A DNA stretch of 17,733 nucleotides from Discostella pseudostelligera. Taxonomy: Eukaryota; Bacillariophyta; Thalassiosirophyceae; Thalassiosirales; Thalassiosiraceae. The DNA is taken from NCBI GenBank assembly GCA_036940085.1, contig JALLBK010000507.1, forward strand, positions 1 to 17,733, written 5' to 3'. Each line of letters starts with the position of its first letter. Within the stretch, counting starts at the first letter, position 1. This document shows positions 8,195 to 17,715 of this stretch, piece after piece. A program made the position numbers and the translations under genes. The notes below the pieces were generated by a model. That model saw only the letters and a program-made list of their open reading frames with translations, made no database searches and was not told the origin of the DNA.

Positions 8195-9808
8195 TTAAAC
8201 ACTGTATGGCAACTCGTAAGCATCATCGTCCATCAATGCTTCAGCCGCGGCGACGTCATCCGGTTTTTCCATGTGCATTTTCGTCTCCAATCTATTTTTG
8301 TGATTAAGGTAAGGCTGTGAGAAGGCAGTGTGATACGATAGAACAACAAAATGTTGTTGATGTCAGTTTAGAGATAAGAATAGGGAAGAGAATCACTGAT
8401 TTCCCATCTGGCAACTTACCCCCTCCAACACTATATCTTCGTACCCCCGTGAATTAATCAGCTTTTCCTTGATATTCGGCATGGGCACTGGACAATCTCC
8501 CTCCTCGTAATCCGCATACTTGGGACACGTAACACGCAACTCCTCTATCGAACGTTCCACTTCCTGATAATTCAAATTGAGTGATCTCCGCAATATCTTT
8601 TTGTAATTGACAATCTCATTGCACAAATTCATGCACATGATGTTCGTCGATTCCTCACTGAGCCATTTATCCTGCTCACTCTTCTTACTCTTGTTCATCA
8701 CCGGCATGGTCTCATTGGCCTTCTCCGGCGATATAATCTCCTTCACACCACCCAAATAATGCTCAACGCCATTCCAATCTTGAGTCAAATGTTCATTCCG
8801 CATTGCCAATATATTGGCGCCCTCCGGAATACCCTCCAAATGAAATTGATAATTGAAGTACATGTGACACGAGAAGTGCAAATCACCCCGAACCGATGAG
8901 AATGCTCGGATTTTACAAACCTCACTCGCGTGGCCATTTTTGGTCATACCATCCTGGACAAATCGTTCCATCACCCCAAAGGATGGACAATCGAGATACA
9001 AATTCTTACGTCGTTCATAATATTCTGGAAAACGCTGCTTCAAATCAGCCTCGCTTACTGGACGTTCATACAAAAATGCCGAACGTAATCGTTCTATAGG
9101 ATTGCGCACCACAAATAGAAAGTAGGCAGAGTCGTCATAACAATCATAAGTGTCGGCATGGAACATTCGTGTAGTGCGTCGAGGCAGTAGTCCGTCGAAG
9201 GATGGTTGTGTGGTATTATCGCAATGGAGTGAAAAGCCCAAACTGCACCCGACGCTAGATCCACCGGCTTTACCAACATGGACAAAGCATATGCGTTCCG
9301 AGGGGGAGATTTTGTTCTCGATGTCACGGAATTGTTTTTTCTTCTTCGCCCAGCCGGGTAGACGTGAATTTACCCATATTTGTTCATACGGTGATTGAAT
9401 TTCGGAGAAGGAGAAGCGATTTGTGTTGTCTTTTTTGGAGGAGAAGCGAAGTCGGCTTGCTATGGACGAGGTTGAGAACGATGTGCCTGTGTTGTCCTTC
9501 CCACTTGGTGACAACGTGTGAAGAAATATAAGTAGCGCTACCCCAATGGATGTGACGGTCAAGACTTTATTCTTGAGACTCTGGCTGCTATATCCTCCAT
9601 CGTGATGATGATTGGGTGGCGGGGCAAATCGATCTCGTCGAGGAGACGGTAATTTCAGTTTCATGTTGTTGCTGTTGCGTAAGTGAGATGTTGTTGTTGA
9701 CGACGCCGTCGTCCGTTGTTTCGAGTTGTTGCTGCAAAGGATGAATATATGATTTGGATCTTCCTTCAATTTGCGTAGCATAGTATTGTTCTTTTGTCCT
9801 TGCTCCAA
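8195..9808 (-). CDS. Sulfotransferase-like type II membrane protein, copy 1
   Basis: Main exon 9808-8420 plus a proposed second exon 8314-8195 after a 105-bp intron (GTAAGT...CTCACAG), about 502 residues in total. The tail exon adds 39 residues rich in acidic residues (KPDD..., LMDDDAYELPYSV), in phase; without splicing the frame ends 8 codons past the donor. After a hydrophilic N-terminus there is one membrane anchor (about 81-98), then a lumenal domain. HVGKAGGSS (about 177-185) is a PAPS 5'-phosphosulfate-binding loop, and RNPIERLRSAF (about 235-245) is a 3'-phosphate-binding motif, both typical of Golgi carbohydrate sulfotransferases. Several Cys residues may form disulfides. Inferred role: transfer of sulfate from PAPS to a secreted glycan in the Golgi; the acceptor is unknown. 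Met49 (9664) is an alternative start. A tandem paralogue lies upstream at 10791-12035. Confidence 0.8.
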
Positions 9809-10790
9809 CCAGAGACTTTCCTTTATATGGCTATCATTTCCAACACCATCGGGCGCTCCATGACCATTTTAGTTTCGTATTGTTTGCTCTTTGGGTTGCG
9901 GTTCATACAGGGATTGGGGTTGGAGATGGAGGATGGAGGGTCCATTGTCTCTTGAGAGAAGATGCGATGTTCATGTGTTGTATTATGGTGTGTGCTCTTG
10001 TTGTGGGCTTCGAAAATTTGAGCGTCCTCTTCTCTACATATTCCTACGTGAATTTGACTTCCTTCCGACTTTACCACGTCTCATCCAAATTTGGCGGGAA
10101 ACCGCTGACGACCTCCTCGGTATTTTCGGGTTTCGGACGCTGCCCACTGACCATGACCATGAAATGACGTCCACAGCCACAGACGTCCACCTTGTCCCCA
10201 TGTCTTCGAGCATAAGTAGGGGTACTATATAATACTACTACCATCTCATCACTCCTCTCTGCAACTGGTCAAGAGTCAACGTCGATGTTCGATAAATATC
10301 CACTATGTTACTCATTCAATCCCCATGACTACCTATTACTTTTGCACATCGATTGCACGACGACGACGACCGTTGTTGAGGTTGGCGGGTGCATCGATTG
10401 GGAGAGATGGCAATGCGACGGCGGCAATACCATTTATATCCTTCTTTCAATATTGAGAGGATAGTAGGGGTGATAATTGAAGAGCGCGGACGGCGACAGT
10501 TGCAATAATAGTGAGATGGGAATGGAGGGAATCCAGTTAGTCCACATTGATTGCAGATATTGGGGTGCAAATCACATCACGACACTCAACAGGCAGTTAT
10601 TAAATCTACGAAAATGGGTGCGAGGTTTGGATGGCGACTGGCGAGGATTCATGAGTCGATGAAGGCGTCATAATCAGCAGCAAGCAGGATTGACCAGTGA
10701 CGACGGCAGATGTGGCGAAACCGATGATGTCAACAACTACCTTGTCATCTGATGAGATTGCTGTTGACATATAGAAGTGCTTTGTATTGA
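9809..10790. promoter_or_regulatory. Intergenic region between the two sulfotransferase copies
   Basis: About 980 bp lie between the end of copy 2 and the start of copy 1, both on the minus strand. The part nearer copy 1 is probably its promoter: it holds a perfect E2F-like TTTGGCGGGAAA at 10090-10101, two GACGTCCAC boxes at 10166-10174 and 10182-10190 (the first within TGACGT, a bZIP core), and an AT-rich ACTATATAAT at about 10223-10232. The rest, 10240-10790, holds CGA-type trinucleotide runs and small open frames without recognisable domains. I see no gene. Confidence 0.5.
10090..10101 (+). promoter_or_regulatory. E2F/DP consensus site
   Basis: TTTGGCGGGAAA matches the plant and animal E2F consensus exactly. 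It lies about 280 bp upstream of the longest start of sulfotransferase copy 1. The sequence match is direct; binding is inference. Confidence 0.45.
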
Positions 10791-12035
10791 TTACCTAAGT
10801 TTACCTCTTTCATCTTCTATCGCAATATTTGCATACCCCCGTGATGCCTGCAATTTGTCTGTAATGTTCGGCATGGGCAGTGGACAATCCCCCTCCTCAA
10901 AATCGGCATACATGGGACAAGTGGCACGCAACTCCTCTATTGAATGTTCCACCTCCATATAGTTCAAATTGAGAGACCGTCGTAATATCTTCTTGTAATT
11001 GACAATCTCATTGCACAAATTCTTACATAGTATTTTTGTTGATTCCTCACTGATCCATTTATCCTTCTGATCCTTGGTGCTTTTGTTCATCACCGGCATT
11101 GTGGAATTGGCCTTTTCCGGGGGTATTATGTCTTTCACTCCTCCAATATAATGCTCTACGCTATTCCAATCTGGTATCAAATGTTCGTTCCGTATCACCA
11201 ATATATTAGCATCACTCGGTACACCCTCTAAATGGAATTGATAATTGAAGTACATGTGACACGAGAAGTGCCTAGAGCCCCGAACCGCTGTCATTGCACG
11301 AGTTTTACAAACGCTACTGGCATTGCCATGTTTGGTCAATCCCTCCTGCACAAAATTTTCCATTGTATTAAAGGATGGACAATCGAGATACAAATTCTTT
11401 CGTCGTTCATAATAATCTGGAAACTCCTTCTTCAGCTCGTCTTCACTGTTGGGACGTTCATACAAGAATGCTGAACGTAATCGTTCGACGGGATTACGAA
11501 CAACAAATAGAAAGTATGCTGAGTTGTCAAAGCAGTCATAGACGTTGGTATGGAACAACCGTGTGGTGCGTTGGGGCAATAATCCATCGTATATTTGTGT
11601 GGTATGGTCGCAATGTAAGGAGAAGCCGAGACTGCAACCGACGCTAGATCCACCGGCTTTACCAACATGGACAAAGCATATCCGGTCTGCTCCGGGGATA
11701 TCTAATTCAATGTCACGGTATTGTTGTTTCTTCTTCGCCCAGTTGGGAGTTGTGAAATTTTTCCATATTTGTTCGTAGGGTGATGGGATTGTTGGGGTGG
11801 GTGAAAGTTTGATGTTGCTGTCCTCTGCTGCTTCAGGCGACTGTCGTAATCGGCTTGCTATTGCGAAGGTAGATGTACCGACGTCCATGCCACTGTATGC
11901 GAGCGTGCAGACAAGAATGACTGTCGTCGCAATGGCTGCGAATGCAAAGACTGGATTCTTGAGTCTATGATTCCAACCGTTGCCATTGTTATCGTGGTTA
12001 GTTGGGCTTACCAACTGCTGATAGTGGTGTATCAT
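10791..12035 (-). CDS. Sulfotransferase-like type II membrane protein, copy 2
   Basis: A single frame of 414 residues from ATG 12035 to TAA 10791. It is a tandem paralogue of the gene at 8195-9808: almost every block aligns, from SPYEQIW through the PAPS loop HVGKAGGSS (residues 123-131), RNPVERLRSAF (180-190), YERRKNLYLDCPSF, SCHMYFNYQFHLEG, and KKILRRSLNLNY to the end. One membrane anchor (about 28-46) follows a short cytoplasmic N-terminus, giving type II topology, probably in the Golgi. The N-terminal stem differs strongly from copy 1. It ends soon after the point where copy 1 splices to an acidic tail (IEDERGKLR); a GT lies at the equivalent point, but no convincing tail exon was found downstream. 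Inferred role: PAPS-dependent glycan sulfation, perhaps with a different acceptor or position from copy 1. Confidence 0.85.
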   Translation of the reverse strand: MIHHYQQLVSPTNHDNNGNGWNHRLKNPVFAFAAIATTVILVCTLAYSGMDVGTSTFAIASRLRQSPEAAEDSNIKLSPTPTIPSPYEQIWKNFTTPNWAKKKQQYRDIELDIPGADRICFVHVGKAGGSSVGCSLGFSLHCDHTTQIYDGLLPQRTTRLFHTNVYDCFDNSAYFLFVVRNPVERLRSAFLYERPNSEDELKKEFPDYYERRKNLYLDCPSFNTMENFVQEGLTKHGNASSVCKTRAMTAVRGSRHFSCHMYFNYQFHLEGVPSDANILVIRNEHLIPDWNSVEHYIGGVKDIIPPEKANSTMPVMNKSTKDQKDKWISEESTKILCKNLCNEIVNYKKILRRSLNLNYMEVEHSIEELRATCPMYADFEEGDCPLPMPNITDKLQASRGYANIAIEDERGKLR

Positions 12036-12800
12036 TTTTCTGCCGTAGATTTATCCCAGCGTCGTCGTCGTTTTGGTGCACCCGATAAATTCAATGCTTC
12101 AGGACGTGAATCATCACTATCCCTGGAAGCCTTCCCCAAGAACGCAAGCTACTACCAGACAATAAGGTCGAATGTTGAGCTCTGGTTTGCATACAGGGTA
12201 TCGTGTCAAGGGGTATTGCTGCGCCATCGACGGCAATGATAATAGTAATAGGGGCTCTTCGTGGTGATGGTGAAAGTGGAAGTGGCTGATGATATCATGT
12301 TGTGGAATGATGCGTTTTGGGCGGAGTTGATGAAGGAGTGGGAGATAAAAAGGCTGTTGTATCGGCTCTTTCTGGATTTCTCGAAATCAAATTAAAGGCT
12401 ATTGATTCCTCCCCATATGATTCTTGTAAGGGTATCCGTTCGGCATCAATAATTGAGAAGCCCATTCCGATTTGATGTGTAATATTTTCTCACTGATGCG
12501 AACGTCTGGCCGCCGAAAAGGGCGAGGCTGTCGTCATCACAGCACGGGCACGGACAGACGCAGGTCACTGCGTCACGCACTGCGTCAGCGGCTGGACGGG
12601 GTTGGGGGTTGGGTCATGACCATGGGATCCATCGCCACCGTAGCAAGCCACAAGCCATCGAATCTTCCATCTCTATTCCCCACCTCATTCATCTCATCGT
12701 CGTCGGCTCTCATCTACCATCATAAACTCCAGCTCGAGCCCAAAGGGGAAAGAGTATTACAAGAAAGCTCATCTAAAGTCTAAAGTCAGCGAAGAAGGCA
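12036..12800. promoter_or_regulatory. Divergent region between sulfotransferase copy 2 and fibrillin
   Basis: This 765-bp stretch separates two genes transcribed away from each other and should contain both promoters. The only ordered element noted is a pair of CACTGCGTCA boxes at 12566-12575 and 12578-12587, 12 bp apart, with a further GACGCA just upstream. A 103-codon frame at 12472-12783 is basic and shows no domain, so it is not called as a gene. Confidence 0.5.
12566..12587 (+). promoter_or_regulatory. Tandem CACTGCGTCA boxes (bZIP-like)
   Basis: Two identical 10-bp copies repeat with a 12-bp period, each ending in TGCGTCA, which resembles an AP-1/bZIP half site. They lie about 215 to 235 bp upstream of the fibrillin ATG. 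The repetition is seen directly; the regulatory role is inference. Confidence 0.4.
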
Positions 12801-13903
12801 ATGATGCTATACCAACAACCGCTGATATCTTCTGCTGTAGTATTAACAATCTCTGCAATTCCATTGGCATCTTCGTTTTCCATCCCTTCGTCCAATCATC
12901 AATATTACCCATGTCGACAATATCTCGATGCAATCCACCCACACCAGCACGACTCCTACACGTCCATGGCACGACGACAACGATGTGCTGGCGGGCGCAT
13001 AATCTCACATGCCTCCTCGCTCGGCAGTACGGCATCACCAGAAACACAAGACAATACCTCATCCGCAGCATCGGCATCGGAACGCATCGAAAATTGCAAG
13101 CGCGATTTGATCCAACAATGTAATGCTCACGAATCGGGTAGTGGCAAGAAGTCGTCAACTATCGAAAATAAAATTTTGGAGTTGGAACAATTGGGAGCAG
13201 AGTTGGGAATTGGATTGGAATCATCCTTGTCAGGTCTACTTTCTGGCGAATGGCAAGTGTGATTATTATATCGATAGATGCCTCTTTTGTTGTTACTGTC
13301 ATATCATTCAACTCATTCTATCAAACATTGCATGAACAAACAATCAGGGAGCTCATCTACGCTTCCGACGACATCACTCGTTCCTCTCCCTTCTTTTGGG
13401 CATTTCGACGTGCCTTCCCCGATTCTTCCGATAAGATATTTGGTATTACCGATGCTATACCTCCACCGATCAAACAGGTCGGTCCGGCATTACAGACCAT
13501 CAATGTCGATCACGACTCTCGTCCAATTACCGGAACATTAGTCTCCCGTGTCAAGGTGGCGACATTGGGTGGACTTGCCACGTCGATTATGACCACTCGT
13601 TGCTCGATATTGTGTGAGGATGGAGTCGATGGACTGCGATTGAAAGTAAAAAGTACCAAACCGGAAGATTCGACAATCCTACAAAAATTGGGACCATTGG
13701 GTGAATTTGTGAATTCATCGTCACCACCCTTTCCATCCGGGGAGGCATTGGAGTCTGTCGTGGCCGGATCATCGGAGGTGGTAATGCGAACTACATATTG
13801 TGATGCCGGATTGCGTGTATCGAGGAATGCGGATAGAACGCAGGAAGATGTATTTGTTTGGAAACGAGTGAAGTTTGGTAGTGGGAGTACAGTTTCGTTG
13901 TAA
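12801..13903 (+). CDS. Plastid lipid-associated protein / fibrillin (PAP family), plastid-targeted
   Basis: Two exons, 12801-13258 and 13348-13903, encode 337 residues. The 89-bp intron is read as CAAGT|GTGATT...AATCAG; joining gives LLSGEWQVELIYASDD, the conserved opening of the PAP/fibrillin domain (L-x-G-x-W-x-L-x-Y). The domain continues through DKIFGITDAI, QTINVD and the typical end LRVSRNADRTQEDVFVWKR. The N-terminus is a hydrophobic signal peptide followed by PLASSFSIP (21-29), close to the ASAFAP motif that directs diatom proteins through the ER into the complex plastid, with Phe at the expected +1 cleavage position. A Ser/Ala/basic transit-like region and a predicted helix (about 95-145) follow. 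Fibrillins bind lipids at plastoglobules and thylakoids and help in photoprotection. The donor site is weak, so the exact join is slightly uncertain. Confidence 0.85.
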
Positions 13904-14413
13904 GAAACGTGTGAAGGAAGAAGGAAGAAAGCTTAGACCTCCTTTCACAGGAGATGTGAATTTGAAATAGGGACCAAAGAATTAATGGTGTTGATTACTT
14001 GGAGTAGCATAGTATGCCTCTGCATACTTATCATCGTGATGTAGCAACCAAAATGATGTGATCACCACTTGACTCTTGAGCAGCTAGCAAGTAGCAAGAG
14101 GTGTCAAAGCGAAGACGTTGACGTGGAAGATGGAATGATGGAGGGTGGAGGGAAGTTCAATTCAACGTTCCCGCCAAAACTCAGGTCTTGGACCAAAATT
14201 TCACGAAGTCCTACGTGGACAAAAATTCCACGGTCACCGTTCGGACACAAAAAATTCATGTCAACCATGGACAATCCCCTACGCTCCATCTCCAAGCTAT
14301 CAACAACAAACTTTATTCATCTCACCTCGAAGCAGGCGCTTTCGATGCATCAATATCGTATTCTTTAAAATGCAATCATATGGACGGGGTTCAATACGCC
14401 TAGCACAATAATT
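13904..14413. promoter_or_regulatory. Intergenic region upstream of the EGF-repeat gene
   Basis: This 510-bp gap holds the fibrillin 3' UTR and the EGF-gene promoter. It has an E2F-like TTCCCGCCAAAA at 14168-14179, about 235 bp before the EGF ATG. Small overlapping frames between 14069 and 14411 lack any recognisable domain and are not called. Confidence 0.5.
14168..14179 (-). promoter_or_regulatory. E2F/DP consensus site
   Basis: TTCCCGCCAAAA reads TTTTGGCGGGAA on the minus strand, a full E2F consensus, about 235 bp upstream of the EGF-repeat gene. The match is direct; function is inference. Confidence 0.45.
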
Positions 14414-16699
14414 ATGACGCCGCCGAAACACTTCCCGACATCTGAAGGCATCGGGACTTTCCTCCTAGTTCTCCTATCATCGATCGCACCCGTGTACTCC
14501 TCCAACCCTAACTTCACCAATGCCCAGCGCGGACCCTGTCCTGGCGGACTCAAATGTCACCATGGTGGTGAGTGTGCCACAGGCGACAAGGACCATTCCC
14601 TTGAGTACCCAATAACGAGTACCGACCTGCCCTGGCTGGAGGTAACAAACATCAATGGTGAGCATTGCATAAATTGTCATGAGGGTTATGGAGGTGTCGA
14701 TTGCTCGAGGATGTATCAAATATGCAACCCCGATGATCCCGATGCACCCACGTGCTTCAATGGAAGTGAGTGTTACAAAATGGGTATCAGTGTCGACACT
14801 GGCAAGTACGAATACATGTGTGATTGCACCGCGGCTGGATTGGACGAGGATGGAGATATAAAGTATGCCGGAAAGTATTGTCAGCATATTTCAGAACAAA
14901 ATTGCGGATCTGGTAATGATGAGATGTTCTGCACTAATGGTGGCAAGTGCACGAGTGCGTTGGATGAGAACATGTAAGTAACATACGTTGCATGAAACTA
15001 TTCTGCTCTCAGCTTTGTTCCTTTAACATATTTCATTGCTCCAAATACACAGGATTCACTCTCATTTTATCTGCACATGCCCCGAACATCGTGGTGGTAC
15101 CCACTGTGAGTTCCTCAAAGATGAAGGACTTGAGGAGTGCCGTCTGGAGTGTGAACATGGCACATGTGCAAAAGGCTTCAAGACATACGACAACCTCATC
15201 GGAACAGGTCCTTTCCCCGCACAGCTAGCATATGACGTAATTTCTACAAATGGAGAACATTGTGTCTGTCCTGATGGATACACTGGTTTGACGTGTGAGA
15301 TATCCGTGCAGAGTTGTGGCTCGGATAAGAATTGCTACAATGGATCGACCTGCATTTATGATGAGAGTGGCAATCCTTTATGTGATTGTAACTCGGCTCA
15401 TACTGACGCGGTGTCATTTGCAGGCTCGAGTTGTGAGCAGGAAAGCACGACATTTTGCGAGCCGGGCCTAGATCAAGATCAAAGAGATGCCTTCTGTACC
15501 AACCATGGCCAGTGTATTGAGGATACTGATGCCCAGCATGAGGGGTGCACTTGTATTGATGGATGGTCTGGCGATCTATGCGATATTCAAGGAGAGGATG
15601 AGCAGGTTTGTGACTTGGAATGTGAAAATGGCGGTTCTTGTCGCTTTGGAGTCAAGGGATATAAGGACTCATACGACAGTCTTGCATTACCAGTTCATGC
15701 GGTAAGAAGTGAACGAGGAATGCATTGTTCTTGTCCTAGTGGGTTCACTGGATTAAAGTGTGAGGTTAGCATAAACCATTGTCAAGTCGATGGAACCGAG
15801 TCTGAGCAATTCTGCTTGAATGGAGTGGCTTGCGATCCAAATGATGCAAGTGTGAATGGTGTAACTAACAAGTTCACCTGTCCGTGTGACATCGAACAAG
15901 GTGAAGAATCTCTACAACTGGCCGGTCGGTTCTGCGAGTATGCAGTGACCGAGTTTTGTTCGGTGGATGGAGCGAGGCATAATCATTCGTTCTGCACAAA
16001 TGGGGGAAAGTGCAAGAAGTATAATGACCACGATGAATCAGAGTAAGTGACCTAGTGTTCTTCTTGCATTTGGCACATATGTCTCTTCGATTCGGTACCT
16101 AACTTCTTCTTCAATCTCCCTTCAGACATCATGGATGTTGTTGCCCAGACGGATACGAAGGTGAACACTGTCAACTTCCAAAGGGCGCGCTGGACGAGAC
16201 AGTATCTATCAGTTGGAGCCCGCTTAGTGAATGCACACAAGTAGAATGGATCAACCAACAAAACGATATTGCTGCATCGACTAATCCCAATGAACACATT
16301 TGGATCAATCCTGTATATCAAGTACCTCGTACAGTCTCGAACGAGAAAGCTCCTCTGGTGGAAGCAACAACTTCAGATAATTCTCATCGCAAATCTAACA
16401 CCGGTGGCATTGTGTCTGGTTTATTTGCCGCCCTCTTCGTTGGAGGACTTGCAGGCGTCGTGTACAGGAAACGATCAATGAAAGATGAATCGTTTCAGTT
16501 TGAGACAGATTGGTGGAAGGGTCACAATACCGAGTGGTGGAAGAATGAAAATACCATTGAGCCGAATACCAACATTGCCCCCGCCACTCTTTCTAGGACG
16601 TGGTCTTACCCAATAGATCAATCGTTGTCGGGAGATTCTTTGGAGAAACCATGGGAGTACGCGGATGAATTGAGCGATTTGCAGGATGTGGTAATTTAG
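14414..16699 (+). CDS. EGF-repeat type I membrane protein with nine EGF-like modules
   Basis: Three exons, 14414-14973, 15053-16042 and 16126-16699, encode 707 residues. The introns are 79 bp (GTAAGT...ACACAG) and 83 bp (GTAAGT...TTCAG), both phase 2. A signal peptide (about 1-29) precedes nine six-Cys EGF-like modules up to about residue 533. They fall into three types repeated in order: long modules ending G(E/M)HC..CPxGYTGLxC, modules with an AG(K/S/R)xC end, and modules with FCTNGGKC. A linker is followed by one transmembrane helix (about 609-630, GGIVSGLFAALFVGGLAGVV), the stop-transfer YRKR, and a tail of about 75 residues with repeated WW (DWWKGHN, EWWKNEN). The likely location is the plasma membrane, with the EGF array outside, in adhesion or recognition. 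Centric diatoms have sexually induced EGF-containing SIG proteins; membership of that group is not shown. Confidence 0.88.
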
Positions 16700-16992
16700 A
16701 TTGCTCCCTCGACTTCTTGGGCTCGCCATTAACTCCATGTATAATAGAAGATGTAACCATTCCACCGGTTTATGCGTAGTCAAACAGGCACACTTTCCAT
16801 TTAATGTGTTACTGCCATGATAATAAGTAAAAGCGATACACCACCGCATGACTTCAAGGTACATAAATTCACACCGATTGCTTGTAAGCAGATACTACGG
16901 CAGGCTCGGACTTTGATTGCAATATTGATTGGATGATTGTCCTCCGATCGCGACCCTCGACAAACATGCAACATCAATCTATTCCATAACAA
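16700..16992. other. Convergent intergenic region
   Basis: This 293-bp region between two converging stop codons should contain both 3' UTRs. It is AT-rich, and no gene or ordered repeat was recognised. Confidence 0.5.
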
Positions 16993-17715
16993 CTAAAGGC
17001 AGCAACACGAATACTGTTCACGTATTTTGTAAGTCTCCGGGCTCATCGTTCCATCATGTAATTCAAGAATGAACATGGCCTCTGCATAGAAGGTTAGAAT
17101 GTACCACAAAAACGGAAGGATGACCACTAATTTCCCATCTTCATTTTCCCCCTGCCAATTGTACTTGGCCATATTCATAATCCCCACTGTTAAATGATAG
17201 CAGGCATAGATTAATCCGACAGAAACAATCGTTTTGCTGTACCAATATGCTCCGAGCAGGGTTGTAAATATGATGAACATGCCACATGCCTGCATGACCA
17301 TGTCTTTAACAAAGGTTTCTGCTTGACGATTTCCATTCATAATTGCTGCAGTAAATGTTAATATGTTGAACAGTAGCGCGACGTAGTTTAGCAAAACCAC
17401 GGCCCTTTTCGTGTCACAGCAGCAGAAGAGGAATTTATGCCCCTGTTTCGCTTGGTATACGTATTCTCCTTCTTCTTCCTCTCCTTCCTCTCCCTCTTCT
17501 CCCTCCACCTTTTTATCTGTTTCATTTACCGCATTGCCCTGCTCTACGTCACCTCTTTTATCCTGCAGTGTATTTTCAGCGTCGGAAGTAGGAGTAGAAG
17601 TATTGGCAATGCGTTTGAGGCTACTACTTTTTGCTGGATGGGTATGATTTACGGTATCGGACATTTCGATCTCCGCATCCAACAGCGGCGTCTTGGTGTC
17701 TGCTCTTTCGTCCAT
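16993..17715 (-). CDS. Four-span membrane protein of unknown function
   Basis: A single frame of 240 residues from ATG 17715. I do not recognise the family. The N-terminal 90 residues are hydrophilic and probably cytosolic, with an acidic run (EGEEGEEGEEEEGEY, about 71-85). A CCC cluster at 98-100 sits just before the first of four predicted membrane helices (about 105-126, 138-158, 162-180 and 196-216). The loop between helices 3 and 4 is polar (YNWQGENEDGK). The C-terminus is YSCCCL. The two Cys clusters next to membrane segments suggest S-palmitoylation; an even number of spans places both termini on the same side. The organisation resembles uncharacterised stramenopile tetraspan proteins, but it lacks the CCG motif of true tetraspanins. 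The gene converges on the EGF gene, and its 5' leader is cut by the window end. Confidence 0.8.
   Translation of the reverse strand: MDERADTKTPLLDAEIEMSDTVNHTHPAKSSSLKRIANTSTPTSDAENTLQDKRGDVEQGNAVNETDKKVEGEEGEEGEEEEGEYVYQAKQGHKFLFCCCDTKRAVVLLNYVALLFNILTFTAAIMNGNRQAETFVKDMVMQACGMFIIFTTLLGAYWYSKTIVSVGLIYACYHLTVGIMNMAKYNWQGENEDGKLVVILPFLWYILTFYAEAMFILELHDGTMSPETYKIREQYSCCCL

Noticed and set aside
9823..10077. An 84-codon minus-strand frame just upstream of sulfotransferase copy 1
   Set aside because: It has no domain and no similarity to the N-terminus of copy 2; it is most likely promoter or leader sequence.
10560..10747. Possible tail exon for sulfotransferase copy 2, after a 44-nt intron, reading an open frame of about 50 codons
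   Set aside because: The translation (hydrophobic VVVDIIGFATSAVV) does not resemble the acidic tail of copy 1, and another frame with AADYDAFIDS has no acceptor.
12472..12783. A 103-codon plus-strand frame before the fibrillin gene
   Set aside because: Arg/His-rich composition without domain or targeting signal, and it spans a tandem regulatory-looking repeat.
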